NCBI GenBank assembly: GCA_003439945.1
Contig: QVRM01002272.1
Coordinates: 1-64,000 of the forward strand
Length of the DNA stretch: 64,000 nucleotides
Source: Dermanyssus gallinae
Taxonomy: Eukaryota; Arthropoda; Arachnida; Mesostigmata; Dermanyssidae
Reading direction: 5' to 3'
Both the position numbers and the translations under genes were made by a program. The notes under the pieces were generated by a model, which saw nothing but the letters and a program-made list of their open reading frames with translations, did not search any database and was not told the DNA's origin. This document shows positions 40,146 through 59,512 of this stretch, piece by piece; within the stretch, counting starts at the first letter, position 1, and every line of letters begins with the position of its first letter.

Positions 40146-41543
40146 TATAACCGCAAGACGGTACGCCTGGCTCCAATGATTGAGCACCTGCTCACATTGG
40201 AGCAGGATACTATGAATCTGCCCTTTGAGGTAGAAGAAGTAAGTCAGGTTCTGCACTCTCTTCCGAGAGGAAAGAGGGCGGGGCCAGACCAAGTGTACTA
40301 TGAGCACTGGGTGCAGTCTGAGCCACTTTTGGCAAACCATCTTTGTGATTTCTTCAACGAGATCATGAAAAGGGGACAAATGCCAGGGGCCTGGCATATC
40401 GCCAGGCTTTCTCTTTTATTTAAGGGTAAGCATGGTGATGACAGACGAGACCCAAACTTATACCGCGGTATAGCGTCTGAAAGGACGCTGAAGAAGATCT
40501 TCTGCAAATTGGTTATAAAACGGATCGAGTACGTTGTCGACCAGACCCTTCCACCGGAGCAATTCGGCTTTCGAAGAGGTCGAGGAACGCGTGATGCAAT
40601 CCATGTGCTTCAGTCAGAGATAGAGCGAGCTGTGGCAAAGCCTGGAGGCCATTTGTATGCAGTCTTTATAGACTGCGTCAAGGCTTTCGACAAAGCACCT
40701 CGAGATCTCTTGGTGAGGTCATTCCGATACGCAGGGGTTGGTGGCTCTCTTCTAAGCGTAACTTCTAGTTTCTTTGATGAGGACACCTTACTGGTACAAG
40801 GTGAGCAGGAAGTGTTGCAGGTAAGGCAAAATGTGGGAACCCCGCAAGGCGACCCATTGAGCTGCGTCTCCTTCACTCTTCTGCTTGCCGATTTTGTTGA
40901 TTATATTCGACAAGAGTTCCAGAAGGCCACAGTTGTGATGTACGCAGATGACATAGTGGTCGCTCATCACGACCTGGGTGCCATCAAGCGCATCACTTCT
41001 CTGGCGGAGGTGTTCCTTGTCTCAAAAGGGCTGGAAATAAACGCCATGAAGACCAAAGCTATGAAATTCAGAAGAGGAGGTCGATTGGCTGCTAAAGACC
41101 TTATACGTTGCGGCGGCCAATCCTTGGAATTCGTTAACTCTTTCCGGTATCTGGGGCTTCGGCTTCATTATACTGGGACGACCTTCACTGCTCACATCGT
41201 CGAGACAGCGCGCACAGCCCTAATTTCTCTTTATGGAGAAATAGGGGATGTCCGGCGACTGTCCGTCCCGACGGCAGTGGCGCTTTTCTACCTCAAGGTT
41301 GTTCCGGCGCTGATGTATGGTCTTGACAGAGTATGGGAACACCTCACTCGGGCAAACTTTGGTTTGCTTGAAAGGTGTTTTACAATGTACATGAAGCGAG
41401 TACTTTGCCTGTCAATGCGGGCAAGGAGCCGCTTTGTGTACCTAATGTCAGGCTGTGCACCAGTTGTTGAGATAATTCGATTGAGGTTGAAGACGCCGCG
41501 TACGAGAGCCATTCGAGAGCTTTATCTCGGAATGGGAAAATAA
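40146..41543 (+). CDS. Family A LINE reverse transcriptase (internal part)
   Basis: The frame runs from the mariner boundary to a stop at 41,541. Motifs: KRAGPDQVYYEHWV, ARLSLLFKGKHGDDRRDPNL, YRGIASERTLKKIFCKLVIK, EQFGFRRGRGTRDAI, YAVFIDCVKAFDKAPRD, GTPQGDPLSCVSFTLLLADF, catalytic YADD (VVMYADDIVV) and FRYLGLRLHYTG. The fingers and palm look complete. I cannot name the clade with certainty; no nuclease is visible in this part. Confidence 0.85.
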   Translation, partial: YNRKTVRLAPMIEHLLTLEQDTMNLPFEVEEVSQVLHSLPRGKRAGPDQVYYEHWVQSEPLLANHLCDFFNEIMKRGQMPGAWHIARLSLLFKGKHGDDRRDPNLYRGIASERTLKKIFCKLVIKRIEYVVDQTLPPEQFGFRRGRGTRDAIHVLQSEIERAVAKPGGHLYAVFIDCVKAFDKAPRDLLVRSFRYAGVGGSLLSVTSSFFDEDTLLVQGEQEVLQVRQNVGTPQGDPLSCVSFTLLLADFVDYIRQEFQKATVVMYADDIVVAHHDLGAIKRITSLAEVFLVSKGLEINAMKTKAMKFRRGGRLAAKDLIRCGGQSLEFVNSFRYLGLRLHYTGTTFTAHIVETARTALISLYGEIGDVRRLSVPTAVALFYLKVVPALMYGLDRVWEHLTRANFGLLERCFTMYMKRVLCLSMRARSRFVYLMSGCAPVVEIIRLRLKTPRTRAIRELYLGMGK

Positions 41544-41832
41544 AGTTGAACAAGTCCGACGAGAGGTCGGAGACCTGGATGTTTTCAGGGCCTCTCACCT
41601 CTGGTCTGGTCTTGCGTGTGACAATTGCCACGTCTATACCAGATACATAGTTCATGGCTATCATCACCTGGTTTGTTCGAATACGAGCTTCCACGAAGAG
41701 TACACCGAGTGCGTCTGTCGACTATGCTCTCAGGCGTGTACTAAGTTTCATGCATCTGCCTGCCTGGCCCTTGCGAAGAGATCACTGCACTGCCTTTCTC
41801 GAATAACATGCCGCGAGCAGCTGAGTGTATAA
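41512..41832 (+). pseudogene. C-terminal cysteine/histidine-rich module of family A LINE
   Basis: After a frameshift near 41,515 the protein continues ESFISEWENKVEQVRREVGD, then CDNCHVYTRYIVHGYHHLVC, FHEEYTECVCRLCSQACTKF and HASACLALAKRSLHCLS, ending QLSV and a stop at 41,832. Ten or more Cys and several His suggest two or three zinc sites. The same region recurs in the 27.2-kb copy. Confidence 0.75.
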
Positions 41833-41934
41833 TTGTATAATATGTATAATTGTTCATGTTATATGCATACTCAATATGAGTGAAATAAATACAATGAATG
41901 AATTCCCCAACTCAAGTAGAGGCTATCGTCCGCG

Positions 41935-42860
41935 AGGACTTTCAGAAGTTATCATCATGGTTCAGGAGTAACGGTCTCTATTGAATTGGAGGAAAACAAG
42001 TCTAATGCAATTCCTTTTATCGGGGTTCCGTTACGATCAATCACCTCCGATTCCAGTACGAAGGCATAGCCCTTTCGCTTCTAAAAGAAACAAAGCTTCT
42101 AGGCGTTACGTTGGACGAAAAGCTGAAATTTGAAGCGCATGTCACACATATACGTAAGAAAATATCTGGCAACAATGCACTATATACAGAGCTCGACGAA
42201 TTCTTCCCCAAAACTGCCTGATGGCGATGTATTTTGCCTACGTCCATAGTCACCTAACTTACGCTGTAGAAGTTTATGGCTTAACACAGATGCATCTTGC
42301 CAGGTCGCGTCACAAACTCCAAAAACCAGCACTGGGAACAACTCTGGACCTGGATGAGAGACTCAGTGCAACCGCATCACAAAAATATTCGCATTTTGCC
42401 GTTCCCAAAACTTATAAAACACTGTCTCGTAGTTTAACTAAGGCGTATACTCCTTGGAGTGCATCCAAACTTATATGGTTTGACAACATCAGTAACACCC
42501 ATATCTACAAGGGGTAATGCATCAAACTTGCTTACTCTGCCACACGCCAACTCCAACCAGTCAAAGCTATCAATCAGAACCATTGGGGCCTCCTACTGGA
42601 ACAAGGTACCGGCTTCCGTCACAAGAAATGTCAATAAACAAACAGTTGAAACTGTTGAACAGTTAAGGTAGGGATTTATTAAAAGCCATTTTTCATACAG
42701 ATAAACAATATTATGACGGGCTTTATAAACATTTGTTGTCCAAAGGTGGTTGAGACAACTGTGCGGGTGCAGAACGAATCTTGTATTGAAATTGCGAAGA
42801 GATGGTCGCATAGAAGTTGAAGACATAATTGATATAATAAAATCCTTAGTGTAAGCTATG
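41935..42860 (+). mobile_element. Degenerate CR1/Jockey-like LINE 3' fragment
   Basis: Broken frames read VEAIVREDFQKLSSWFRSNG (41.92-41.98 kb), ETKLLGVTLDEKLKFEAHVT and HIRKKISGNNALYTELDEFF (42.08-42.21 kb), and FAYVHSHLTYAVEVYGLTQM (42.23-42.29 kb). These are the thumb and post-RT segments of CR1/Jockey-type ORF2. It directly follows the family A element and differs from it. Confidence 0.7.
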
Positions 42861-45800
42861 GAGCCCAAACAGGCTACCTCGTAAGGACTCGCCTTACGAC
42901 AAACACCCAGCCCTTGCGACTAGACAGAGAGCGCAACGTGCATTCATCCAAGTTTCTGTAAGCCGAACATAGAGTATACCACAAGACAGTTTTTATTTGT
43001 CGTCGCATCCCTAGAAGGTCTTTGCGATTCGCAGTATGCGCGCTGTGGAAAGTGCATCGAGCGTGGCTAACCCCGTGGCGTTAAGAGCCCATCAGGTCCT
43101 GCTTCACCAGCAACACCAACTCCAACGCTCCTGCCTATAACGAATTACCCAAAACTTTTCCGTCGGCTGACTTCTAAAACTTGGCCTCTGGGCAGAGTCG
43201 CGGATTAGCGTGAGAGTGGAACCCCTCTAGATAATATAAACCCCTCACACTTGTTGCTATTAAAGCGCAGTTCCAAAGCTTATTCAAAATCTTAGACTCG
43301 CTAACTATTTTGTAGTACAAAATGTAGCATGCTGCACAATTTGTTATCGCCCAGAAACCTAGACATGAGAAGTCTCCACTATTACTTCTTTCTTGGCGTT
43401 CTATTGTCGCCACAATAAGTCTCTTCTAAAGGCTCTAAGGGAAGCGATCATGTTTTTTGAGATAATAGGGAGCGAATCGCATAGTAATTGCATTTTGTAT
43501 TAGGATTAGTTCTGCCGTTTTATGATAGTTCGATAATCGGGTATGAAGATAAGAGGCACAGTGATGGTGCAACCTAAGTGGCACAATGCCCATCTGGAAT
43601 TCTCTTCAAACAAAAGCTTTGTGCGTTTTTCGTTTCACCGAAATGGTGTGGCTTGATATGTTGTCATTTTATTATTATTATTCTTATTTACACGAAGGAC
43701 TGTATATACCAACTTAACTTTCACAAACTCCTTAGTGTAGACACTGTGTATGCGTCTCAATGTATTTTCAAGGACTCAATAAACTATGTCCATTATTCAT
43801 AGTGGTCGGAGTATGGTGAAGCAGGTTATACGACTAGGGTGCCGCTATGAGAGGGTCGAATCCGCCAATCCGTATATACATCCATGTGTTAGAGAAGGGA
43901 CGGGTTGGGAAGCTTATGCAAGGTAAACCCCAAGGCTCACCATGAGGCACTTAAATGACATAACCTCGCCAAGAGGAATATTGCCTCATCTTTAGGTGTC
44001 AGAGTAGTCAGTGGCGACTAAGTGCTGGCGAGTGAGCCGGCATTTCTTTTATGGCTTAAGTAGCAGTGGTTGCAAAGTCGCGACTCTGCATTGATAGTAT
44101 GATCACCTGCGTCGATTCAGCCTTCGAACAACAGAAGTGGAAGCTGCTGATGTTGAAAGAATCACGCATGAAGACAGCTACGCACCACCCTGGTGTTTCT
44201 CTCGTGTGTTGCGAATAGCATGAAGTAAGATATGTTATAACGAGAAGAGTGTGGCTAAGCCACTTCGTGTTTACCTCACTCTGCCAGTTGACATAATAAT
44301 TTAAAAATTTCCGGTATTCGTGTGCTGTTTATGTAGTTAGTGAATAAGAATAAGCGTTTCAGGCTACAATATATTTATATTGTGTAGAAGCAGCTAGTTT
44401 AGTTGGTTCCCTTCTTGTCCAGAAGGTCGCGTGTACATGAGGACTTTACATGGGGGCGTCTTAAAGATTTGAAATTAGATAGAGCCATTTTCTATACATT
44501 TTCCGAGCAAATAATTTCCAACCTCGGCTAAAGTTGCCATTTGAAATTATGTCTTCACCACCCATGCTTTTATTGGGACTTTCATCGCCAACCGAGACGT
44601 ATCTAATCTAGAATCTGATTTAAGTTTCCCTCAGTTGTCCGCCAAATGTCTCAAAGTGTGCCTCACCTTGCAATAAGCAAGGCAAGTTCTGTGAGTGAAA
44701 CTAGTAAACAGAACGCTCACGTACATGATTCAGAACCATACGAAGGGGTTAGTGCATATGTCCTTAACCAGCCGATTGCAAGAAAAACCGTTGTTTCGCT
44801 GTTTATTTCTAAACCGATTGGATATAGATAGACCCTGTACTTAATAACCTCTATCAAGTGTTCAAGCACACTTCAAAAAGTCTCCTACTGCATCTGTTAT
44901 TGTTCTTTTCGCACATCCCCTCTTTCAATAAAACAGGGAAGACGCGAATTACTTCCGACCGTGTTCTACCTGAAATATATTGGTTGCCACCGTACTGACA
45001 CATGAGGCAACGCACGTGGAGATGTGGCTTCCGTTAGGTGAAACGGTGTACTACGTGAAGCATTAACAACGTATCAAAACACCATGCTAAGTTGCTATCA
45101 CTTTATCCTATCCATTCACTCTGTGCCTAAAAGTACCCAATTAAAATAGTGAATACATTTTTAAATCGAAAAAGCAGTCATGATATCATCGACGAAACCG
45201 AGAGATAGTAGCCGAAATGCATGAGCACTTGTATGACGTAGTAACTAACACTTGCCCATATTAAAACACTTTAACTTCAACCGACTGCGTCGACAACGTT
45301 CAAATAATCTTTCAGCAATACTATCTGAATGGCTTTATGTACTAATGGGAATAAATTGTCTGATAGCTTGCTTCAAACCGCTTCTTGTAAAGTATTAAAT
45401 CATGAAATAAGTATATATATTTTTCTTTTTTTGTATCTACGGACAGTTTTTTTTGTACTACCTTAAGAGCACATAAATCTGTACTAAAATACCTTTATAG
45501 CACTAGGAGTATAACGCAGCATCGTCGCTCATCGCAATTACTATACATATAGTTTCACACGACCAGTTTGCACTCATCGAAATTTAATTTATTACGTTTG
45601 TATATATTTAAATATTGCTCAGAAATGCTTTAAAACTATTGTAACATAATAAAACGGAATCACTCTGCGTTGATATAGTTGTAGTTCCGCTCGTTCGCTC
45701 GGACTAATCAGTAAAATACGCGCATCGTCGTTCCTACGGCGGATCGTCTTGCCTTGCAATCATTGCGTTACATTACAATGGTCGTCGGGCGTTCTCTCTC

Positions 45801-48206
45801 ATCCGCGTAACCTCACCATTTAACACATGAATCCAGTTTCGAATTCAGCTTGCAAACTCAACGGTCACTATAGCTTCTCTCTGACATGATAGCCCCCCGA
45901 CGAGATTTCAGAAGCGAGCGTCTATCATGTATTCATACGCTCGAATCTTATCGCTTCTGCTTGCAAAGCTAAAGTCAGACGGCTAACCACTCCATTCGCT
46001 AAGCGCCGTATCGTATAAACAATTATCTGTGGCAGCTGCCATACGGCAGTTCTGTCGTTTGTTAAGTTAAATTTTTACCAATCATCTCTTCTACATAGAG
46101 GACAAGCCAAATACCAATAACTGTGTTTATATATGGTGCAATTTCGTCCTTCGGACAGACGTCATCCGTCGCCGGCCCTGTCGTAGACGCCATCGGTTAC
46201 GCGCTTTAGCAAACAATCAGCCACCTGTCACAGGTCGTGATTTGAGAATCACTGAGGAACTTTTGCTCGTCCCTTTACGCACCACTACAGCGCCTGTTTC
46301 GCGGCAGCTACAGCAACTCGTTTCACCGATGGGTTAACCTCAAGAACGGGGACCTTAATTTAAACTTTTTCTTCTTCCTCTGCCTCCTCTCTCTCTCTCT
46401 CTTCCTCTTTCGACATGTCAGTCGCAATGCCTACATGTTCTGCGCTTCCATCTGGCAATACTGGTTAATATTGTGATAAGGTGGGTAACTTGATGGAATG
46501 GGAAGCCGAGGAAGAGTGATATATAGAAGGAGCCTCAATCAGATAGCTTCATGCCGGCTATCAAACCAAGCTTAGTTTAGTTACGATCTTAGATTGTTGC
46601 CAAGTTGACAGTCTATCGTTGTAGTTGCAGTAGGCATGGCCAGTTGGTATCTGAACTTGTTGTTGATTTAAATTTTACACGCTTGCCGCAACATGTGTTC
46701 TGACTATCATGAATGTTACCGCAATACAAAACATCAGCAGGAACTCGAGAGCACGAGCAGAGTGCACGACGGAAAAGTTGTGTTGCTGTTAAGTTGTGTT
46801 ACGAGCAGAGCGTACGAGGAGCAATATATGGTCATGCATTGGCCTATGGGTGTTTCCCATTGTTGCCAGTTTCATTACCGATTGATTCTATTTGCCTTCA
46901 ATTGCTTTATATTTTATCCTCACGTCCAAATGCACACAGCCATTCGGTGGTGAAAGTGTTGCCTTCTTTCCAGAATCGTGGGGCTGATGGTTCAGCCGAT
47001 GCACTCCAGGACGCACGCACAAAGTCATACGTAGCACGTGGCACACAGACATCACGGCCCGCATCTTGCGGTTGTTTACTGAAACACGACATAACACATC
47101 GGTATTCTGTTTAGTCCTCGCATTAAAAGACTGTAGTAGAGGTCTGAAACACAGTCAGCCACGTTCGAAATGTCGTGGCCGTGACCCACTGATTTAGTGG
47201 TAAAGCCGTTGCTTTTCATTCGGATAGTATTGAGCCCCGATCCTAGAGCGACCACTCCAATACCGGTATTCGTGATTTCCAATTGAAACAGTGCTAAGAC
47301 GACGTTCGACTATAATCGGTCATGACCAAAGTATAAAAGCAGGTGTCCCCCAAAAAATGGTGCACAACAACTATCGTTATAGTATATATATAGTAATAGC
47401 GCTATAATAGGATAATAATTTATTGTCCAAAAGAGTATGTGGCGATCACTGGTAAGATCTAACATATGAAACTTGTATATAAAAGTTGTCGTACTGGTTT
47501 CGGTATATCCTCCATGTATAGTAATAATAATAACAATTAGTATCATTATCATATTTTTTTATTACATTTTATGGTTACAGGAGTATGTGATTATTTTCAA
47601 TATTATTTTTATTGTTAAACAATGCATAGTACGAATATTAATACGTAGATCTCAGACAAGCTTTCCTATGCACACCGATGTTACAAAGCAAGCTATTATA
47701 TCACACCGCTACGGTGATCCGTGTCTAAAGTATAAGTGCTTTCATACAACTATGTGTGTTAATTACACGATTAAGCTTCGAAACAACATTAGTAGCACTT
47801 ACCCCTAATGAAACAAACAAATCAGGAAATAACGAATAGAAGCACTCACCAGATCGTAATGCTGCGTACATAGCCAGCGAGAAACAACATTTTCCTCGTG
47901 AACTCTTTCCCTCCTCTTCTTCACCGATGCTCGCGTTTGGCGTCCTGTCTCTAGGTCTCTGGAACTTCGCCTCGCGATGATAACCGTATATCGAATGTTT
48001 GCATTCACGTACCTCTCCCGCTGCTGCTGCTGATTTGACTCGCATGCTATTTGTTTAATGTCGCATTTCCCATACAGTCATTCATTACACGTTGTGCTTC
48101 GTTCGTCCATAGCCGTCGTAGCGAGACATCTCTGTCCTTGCGTCTCTTTCTCATAATAGTAATAGTAGTAGAAGTAGTGGCGTTCTTGTTGATTTTAATA
48201 TTATTA
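42861..48206. other. Intergenic region, no recognised gene
   Basis: A weak tRNA-like sequence (43,815-43,865, B box-like GGGTCGAATCC) and another at 47,171-47,245 are the only patterns of note. A (CT)n stretch lies at 46,385-46,405. The open frames (the longest at 46,713-47,114, +) have no recognisable domain. The downstream end of the clathrin gene is at the right boundary. Confidence 0.4.
47171..47245 (+). repeat. Degenerate tRNA-like sequence
   Basis: The stretch has TGATTTAGTGGTAAAGCC (box A-like), TTTCATTCGGATAG and TTGAGCCCCGATCC (degenerate B box). It shares the CATTCGGA anticodon-arm sequence with the tRNA-like element at 14,561-14,630, so the two may be one family. The arms do not pair well enough for a functional tRNA. 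Confidence 0.4.
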
Positions 48207-48210
48207 TTTA

Positions 48211-48212
<2 letters not shown>
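48207..48212 (-). terminator. AATAAA polyadenylation-like signal overlapping the clathrin stop codon
   Basis: On the minus strand the stop TAA runs into TAAATAATAATATT, so AATAAA begins inside the stop codon. Whether it is used is unknown; the 3' UTR would then be only some 20 nt. Confidence 0.35.
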
Positions 48213-55968
<7,756 letters not shown>

Positions 55969-57888
55969 CTAGTGGAATCGCACCACCATCACCACGCGGC
56001 ATTCAGTCAGACAGTCACCAAACCAAACAGTGCGGGTCAGCCGCAACGCAGAGACAACATCATCCGGGAAACGGTTAGTAAACTATTAGCCCGCTAGGCA
56101 TTTGCCAGCTAGTAAGAATTATCGATCGACTTAGCCTTATGCTTCTAGTGCCTAATTAGTTGAGCTTTGCGGTTAACTATTTACGTACTGGTGCTGTGGC
56201 AACGTTCGCGCAAAATAAACTGTCTATACTAGTAGCACTCTTATATATCACATGCTACTGTGCTTACTTGTCCGTATATAGACAAGACCCATGTTCCATC
56301 CTGCCATATATATATATATATATATATATGAAGTAATATGTCCCGTGCACATGTTCCCAGGAGACAATTGTTGCTCCACTTACATTCTTAATATAAAAGT
56401 ATCCAAAAAAAAAAAATATATATATATATATATATATGAGCACTATGTCCGCGGATTCTATATATAAGAATAGAGTTTAAAGTATAATATAACTTGACGA
56501 CTACAAAAAAGGCCGTAATTAAACTTATTCCAAAAATGATGTAATCAACCTGTATTCCCTTTGAAAACAAAACATGACATCCGGTGTATGACTGCAAGAA
56601 AAGTAAAGCAGTTCAGTCTTGATAATTATGTTACCGCGGGTCAGATTCTGCCAGATTCGATCTATTGTACACTCGAACGGTAAATTAAAAACATTATTTA
56701 AGGAGGATGGTCTGAAATAAAAACAACCTCCCTAAAAATGTGTTTTTTTGTTTTTAATTCTAGAACAACTTAAAAGCGCCCGATTTCAGCAGTGCAACAT
56801 TGCCAACTTGTAATCAATCATAGTGTGCATACACACACGAATGACGCACGCACGTACGTCACCCCATTAAGTGTATGTACACTTCGTCTTCCCGAAGCCT
56901 TTCATCTCCAATGTCTAATAATCTGGCCTCTCCGGCACCAGTGTTTCAACTGTTTGTTTATTGGCATTTCTTGTAGATATCTGACACATTCATTTCAAGC
57001 TCCAATAAGACACATTAATTTCAAGCTCCATTAAGCACATAGCTTGTTCGGACCCCTAACCACCATGTGACCTTCTTCGAAAACGAAAACTCTGTATGTA
57101 CTGCACATACTACTCGAAAAACGGAGGAGGTGCCTCGAGGCGGCTGGTTGCGTCTATCGCGGTCGACCCCCGAAGCGCCACCACAGCTGACCAACCAGCA
57201 AATCGAGCCGTACAAACAGCTAAGCTTGATCCGCCTGGCACTGGCGAGTACAATTCCGTGTTGCCATATCCGTTCGTTGCTCCCTTGCTCGGAGACCCAC
57301 CTTACGCGAGCATGCTAGCTCTTTACTATTACGACCAGGCGATTAGCTGCCGCCACCGGCGGCGCCGGAGGCCGATCATCCAAAGGGGGAGTTGTCGTGG
57401 TCGGACACATCTCAGCCAGTCAGCCAGCCAGCCAGAAAGAAAGAATGGGACCGCTGGCAAACTGCTGACAGACAAATGATGAGACCGGCATACACAGATG
57501 CCAAGGCAGGCGGCACACGAATGCCGGTTACAATACACCGCAGACATCCAGGCAGCAATAGGAGGCGGCGGCGACGACGACGACGACGACTAACGAATGC
57601 TAACGAATCGAAGCCACCACACGTGGTTCGATTGACTGCAAGGGGCGTTTCGCATACAATCCGTCGCCGCCTGCAATCATCGCCTGATGATGCCTCATAG
57701 ATGACTGCTGCTGGTTCGCTGTCCAGCTGCTGCATATCGCCTAGATACGGTACGGCCTCTGTACAATCGTGTCAGACTCACGCCAGGCTCGTATCTGAGC
57801 GTATTGCGTTACGAAGCAGGCTTCAAGAACCTGAGCTAACAACGTACAAACAATTGCAATGCATCTCTTAGGCCAGCAAAAGCCCTAC

Positions 57889-57952
<64 letters not shown>

Positions 57953-58107
57953 TTAAAATAATAATAATAATATATGTGCGTGTGTTTTTCCAAACAAGAA
58001 GCATTTTATCATTTATATATCAAATATTACAATCCTGTCTGCGATTTGATACCATTAATTTCGGGTCAGTTGTGTGTCCACCTCAGACATGCTTGGTATT
58101 GCATTTA
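55969..58107. other. Upstream intron/5' region of clathrin gene
   Basis: Contains (TA)n at 56,308-56,328 and 56,417-56,436, and a 29-bp tandem pair at 56,985-57,043 (ATTTCAAGCTCCA within ACACATT...TAAG). A long (TAA)n array lies at 57,888-57,960. Open frames at 57.1-57.7 kb have no recognisable domain. Confidence 0.45.
57888..57973. repeat. (TAA)n microsatellite
   Basis: About 24 ATA/AAT units with one interruption near 57,953. Confidence 0.95.
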
Positions 58108-58108
58108 A

Positions 58109-58162
<54 letters not shown>

Positions 58163-58447
58163 CTGATTTGGGGAGGAGATATCGCTTCGTACCCGTCGTC
58201 ATGGAAACGATGGGCCCGATCAGCAAGAGCACAAGTATCCTTCTCAAAGACCTAGGTGTCAAATTAGTGCTAACACGGGTGACCAGCGCGAGGGCGAGTT
58301 TTCTGCGTCAGCAACTCTCGCTCGCAGTGTGTAGGGGAAACGCCGCCGCTATCATCGGCTCTATGGATTAAGAAGGGGGGGGGGTGAGCCTACGCGGGTA
58401 CACGTTTGGGTCCCACAATTGTAGGGAAATACTGACAAATTGAATAA

Positions 58448-58486
<39 letters not shown>
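58108..58486 (+). mobile_element. LINE C-terminal fragment lying between (TAA)n arrays
   Basis: A frame at 58,168-58,371 reads RYRFVPVVMETMGPISKS, then FLRQQLSLAVCRGNAAAIIG and a stop. This resembles the conserved C-terminal tail of some LINE RT proteins (F-V-P-x-x-x-E-T-x-G, then F-x-x-x-x-S-x-A-x-x-x-G-N-A). About 80 bp of 3' UTR follow (with a G10 run). (TAA)n arrays lie directly on the left (58,108-58,161) and the right (58,449-58,484). The family name is unresolved. Confidence 0.55.
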
Positions 58487-59476
58487 TACTTATTATTAAG
58501 AAAAAGTCTTCCAAAACGTAGAATTTGCAATGCCTTACTGAGTTACCTTCGTATGTATAGTATGTGTCGTGCATTTCGCACCCACCACACACGTATTAAC
58601 GGGTAAATGTCGAGAATTTGCTTCCCGATATACATATACATAGCAATAATGACAAAACTATCATAAAAGTAGCACCATCAGCGACAACGACAGCCGACGC
58701 TAGGTAAAAGAGGTTTCTTTCCGTCTGCGAAGGCTCATCTATCAGAAAAGAACAAAGCTAAACCCAACGCGAAATGCTGATGCATCGTGTATCTTCTATC
58801 CGTCGGCCTCTATCTACCTCGTCTCTGTCTGCAGTAAATCTCACTGTGATGGTGCGTACTTATGATGTCCCTCCTGACCGCTCCTTCACCCTCTCTCTCT
58901 ATCTATATGTAGAGAGATAGTGACTCTCTTCCCGCCCGCCCTGCCCTTCGCACCCTCTTCCATTCTTTCTTACAGACAAAAAGTAGCCCCAATGTCAGTG
59001 TATCGGATTGGATAAGCGGATAAGCGGCCCCCAGTCTATTATGATCATTGTTCTGATTATTATGATTATTATTATTATTGTTACTACTGGAAACTCTCAT
59101 CGACGAACTTCTTCTTCCTGGCTCTTGTCTACTCCTCCACCCATCCGATTGCGCCAAATAAGACCCCCAAGTGGGGGGACGACCAAGATGACCACAATGG
59201 TTACAACTATTAGTAGTAGTACCTCGCTCGCTCATCTCAATGGGCGACAATCGGTAGCTATAGCTCACATCGCGGCGTGCGGTGGTCGGGGGAAGGGGGG
59301 GGGGGGGGGCTGATACTAGCAGCAGGAGCGATGTCGCGTAGTTGTTAACGGTGCCGTGTTTAGCCATAACCTAGCGAGAGATAAGAGAGACGTACCTGCT
59401 CTACTGAATCAAGAACAATCCGTTATATGACGGACCACAAACAAGGCATTATTGGTATTAGATACTTTCCCTTTTC

Positions 59477-59512
<36 letters not shown>

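Larger units (their letters stand above)
38700..41886 (+). mobile_element. Family A LINE (clade unresolved), split by a mariner
   Basis: A left part (38,729-38,845) reads KKIRRINAKRPRIYTQRF before the mariner. Just after the mariner the frame resumes YNRKTVRLAPMIEHLL at 40,146, so the transposon sits inside the LINE ORF. The RT runs to 41,543, a C-terminal cysteine module in a shifted frame to 41,832, and the 3' UTR to about 41,886 (ATATGAGTGAAATAAATACA). Partial copies exist at 14.0 kb and 27.2 kb. Decayed sequence back to about 37.93 kb may belong to it. Confidence 0.75.

Noticed and set aside
43815..43865. Possible tRNA gene with a GGGTCGAATCC B-box-like sequence
   Set aside because: The B box lacks the GGTTCGA core and the arms do not pair; mentioned only as a weak pattern.
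46713..47114. 133-codon frame upstream of the clathrin 3' end
   Set aside because: No family resemblance, no splice context; overlapping frames of similar length exist on both strands.
57096..57735. Arg-rich overlapping frames
   Set aside because: Translations of CGG/CGA-rich low-complexity DNA on both strands without domain signal.
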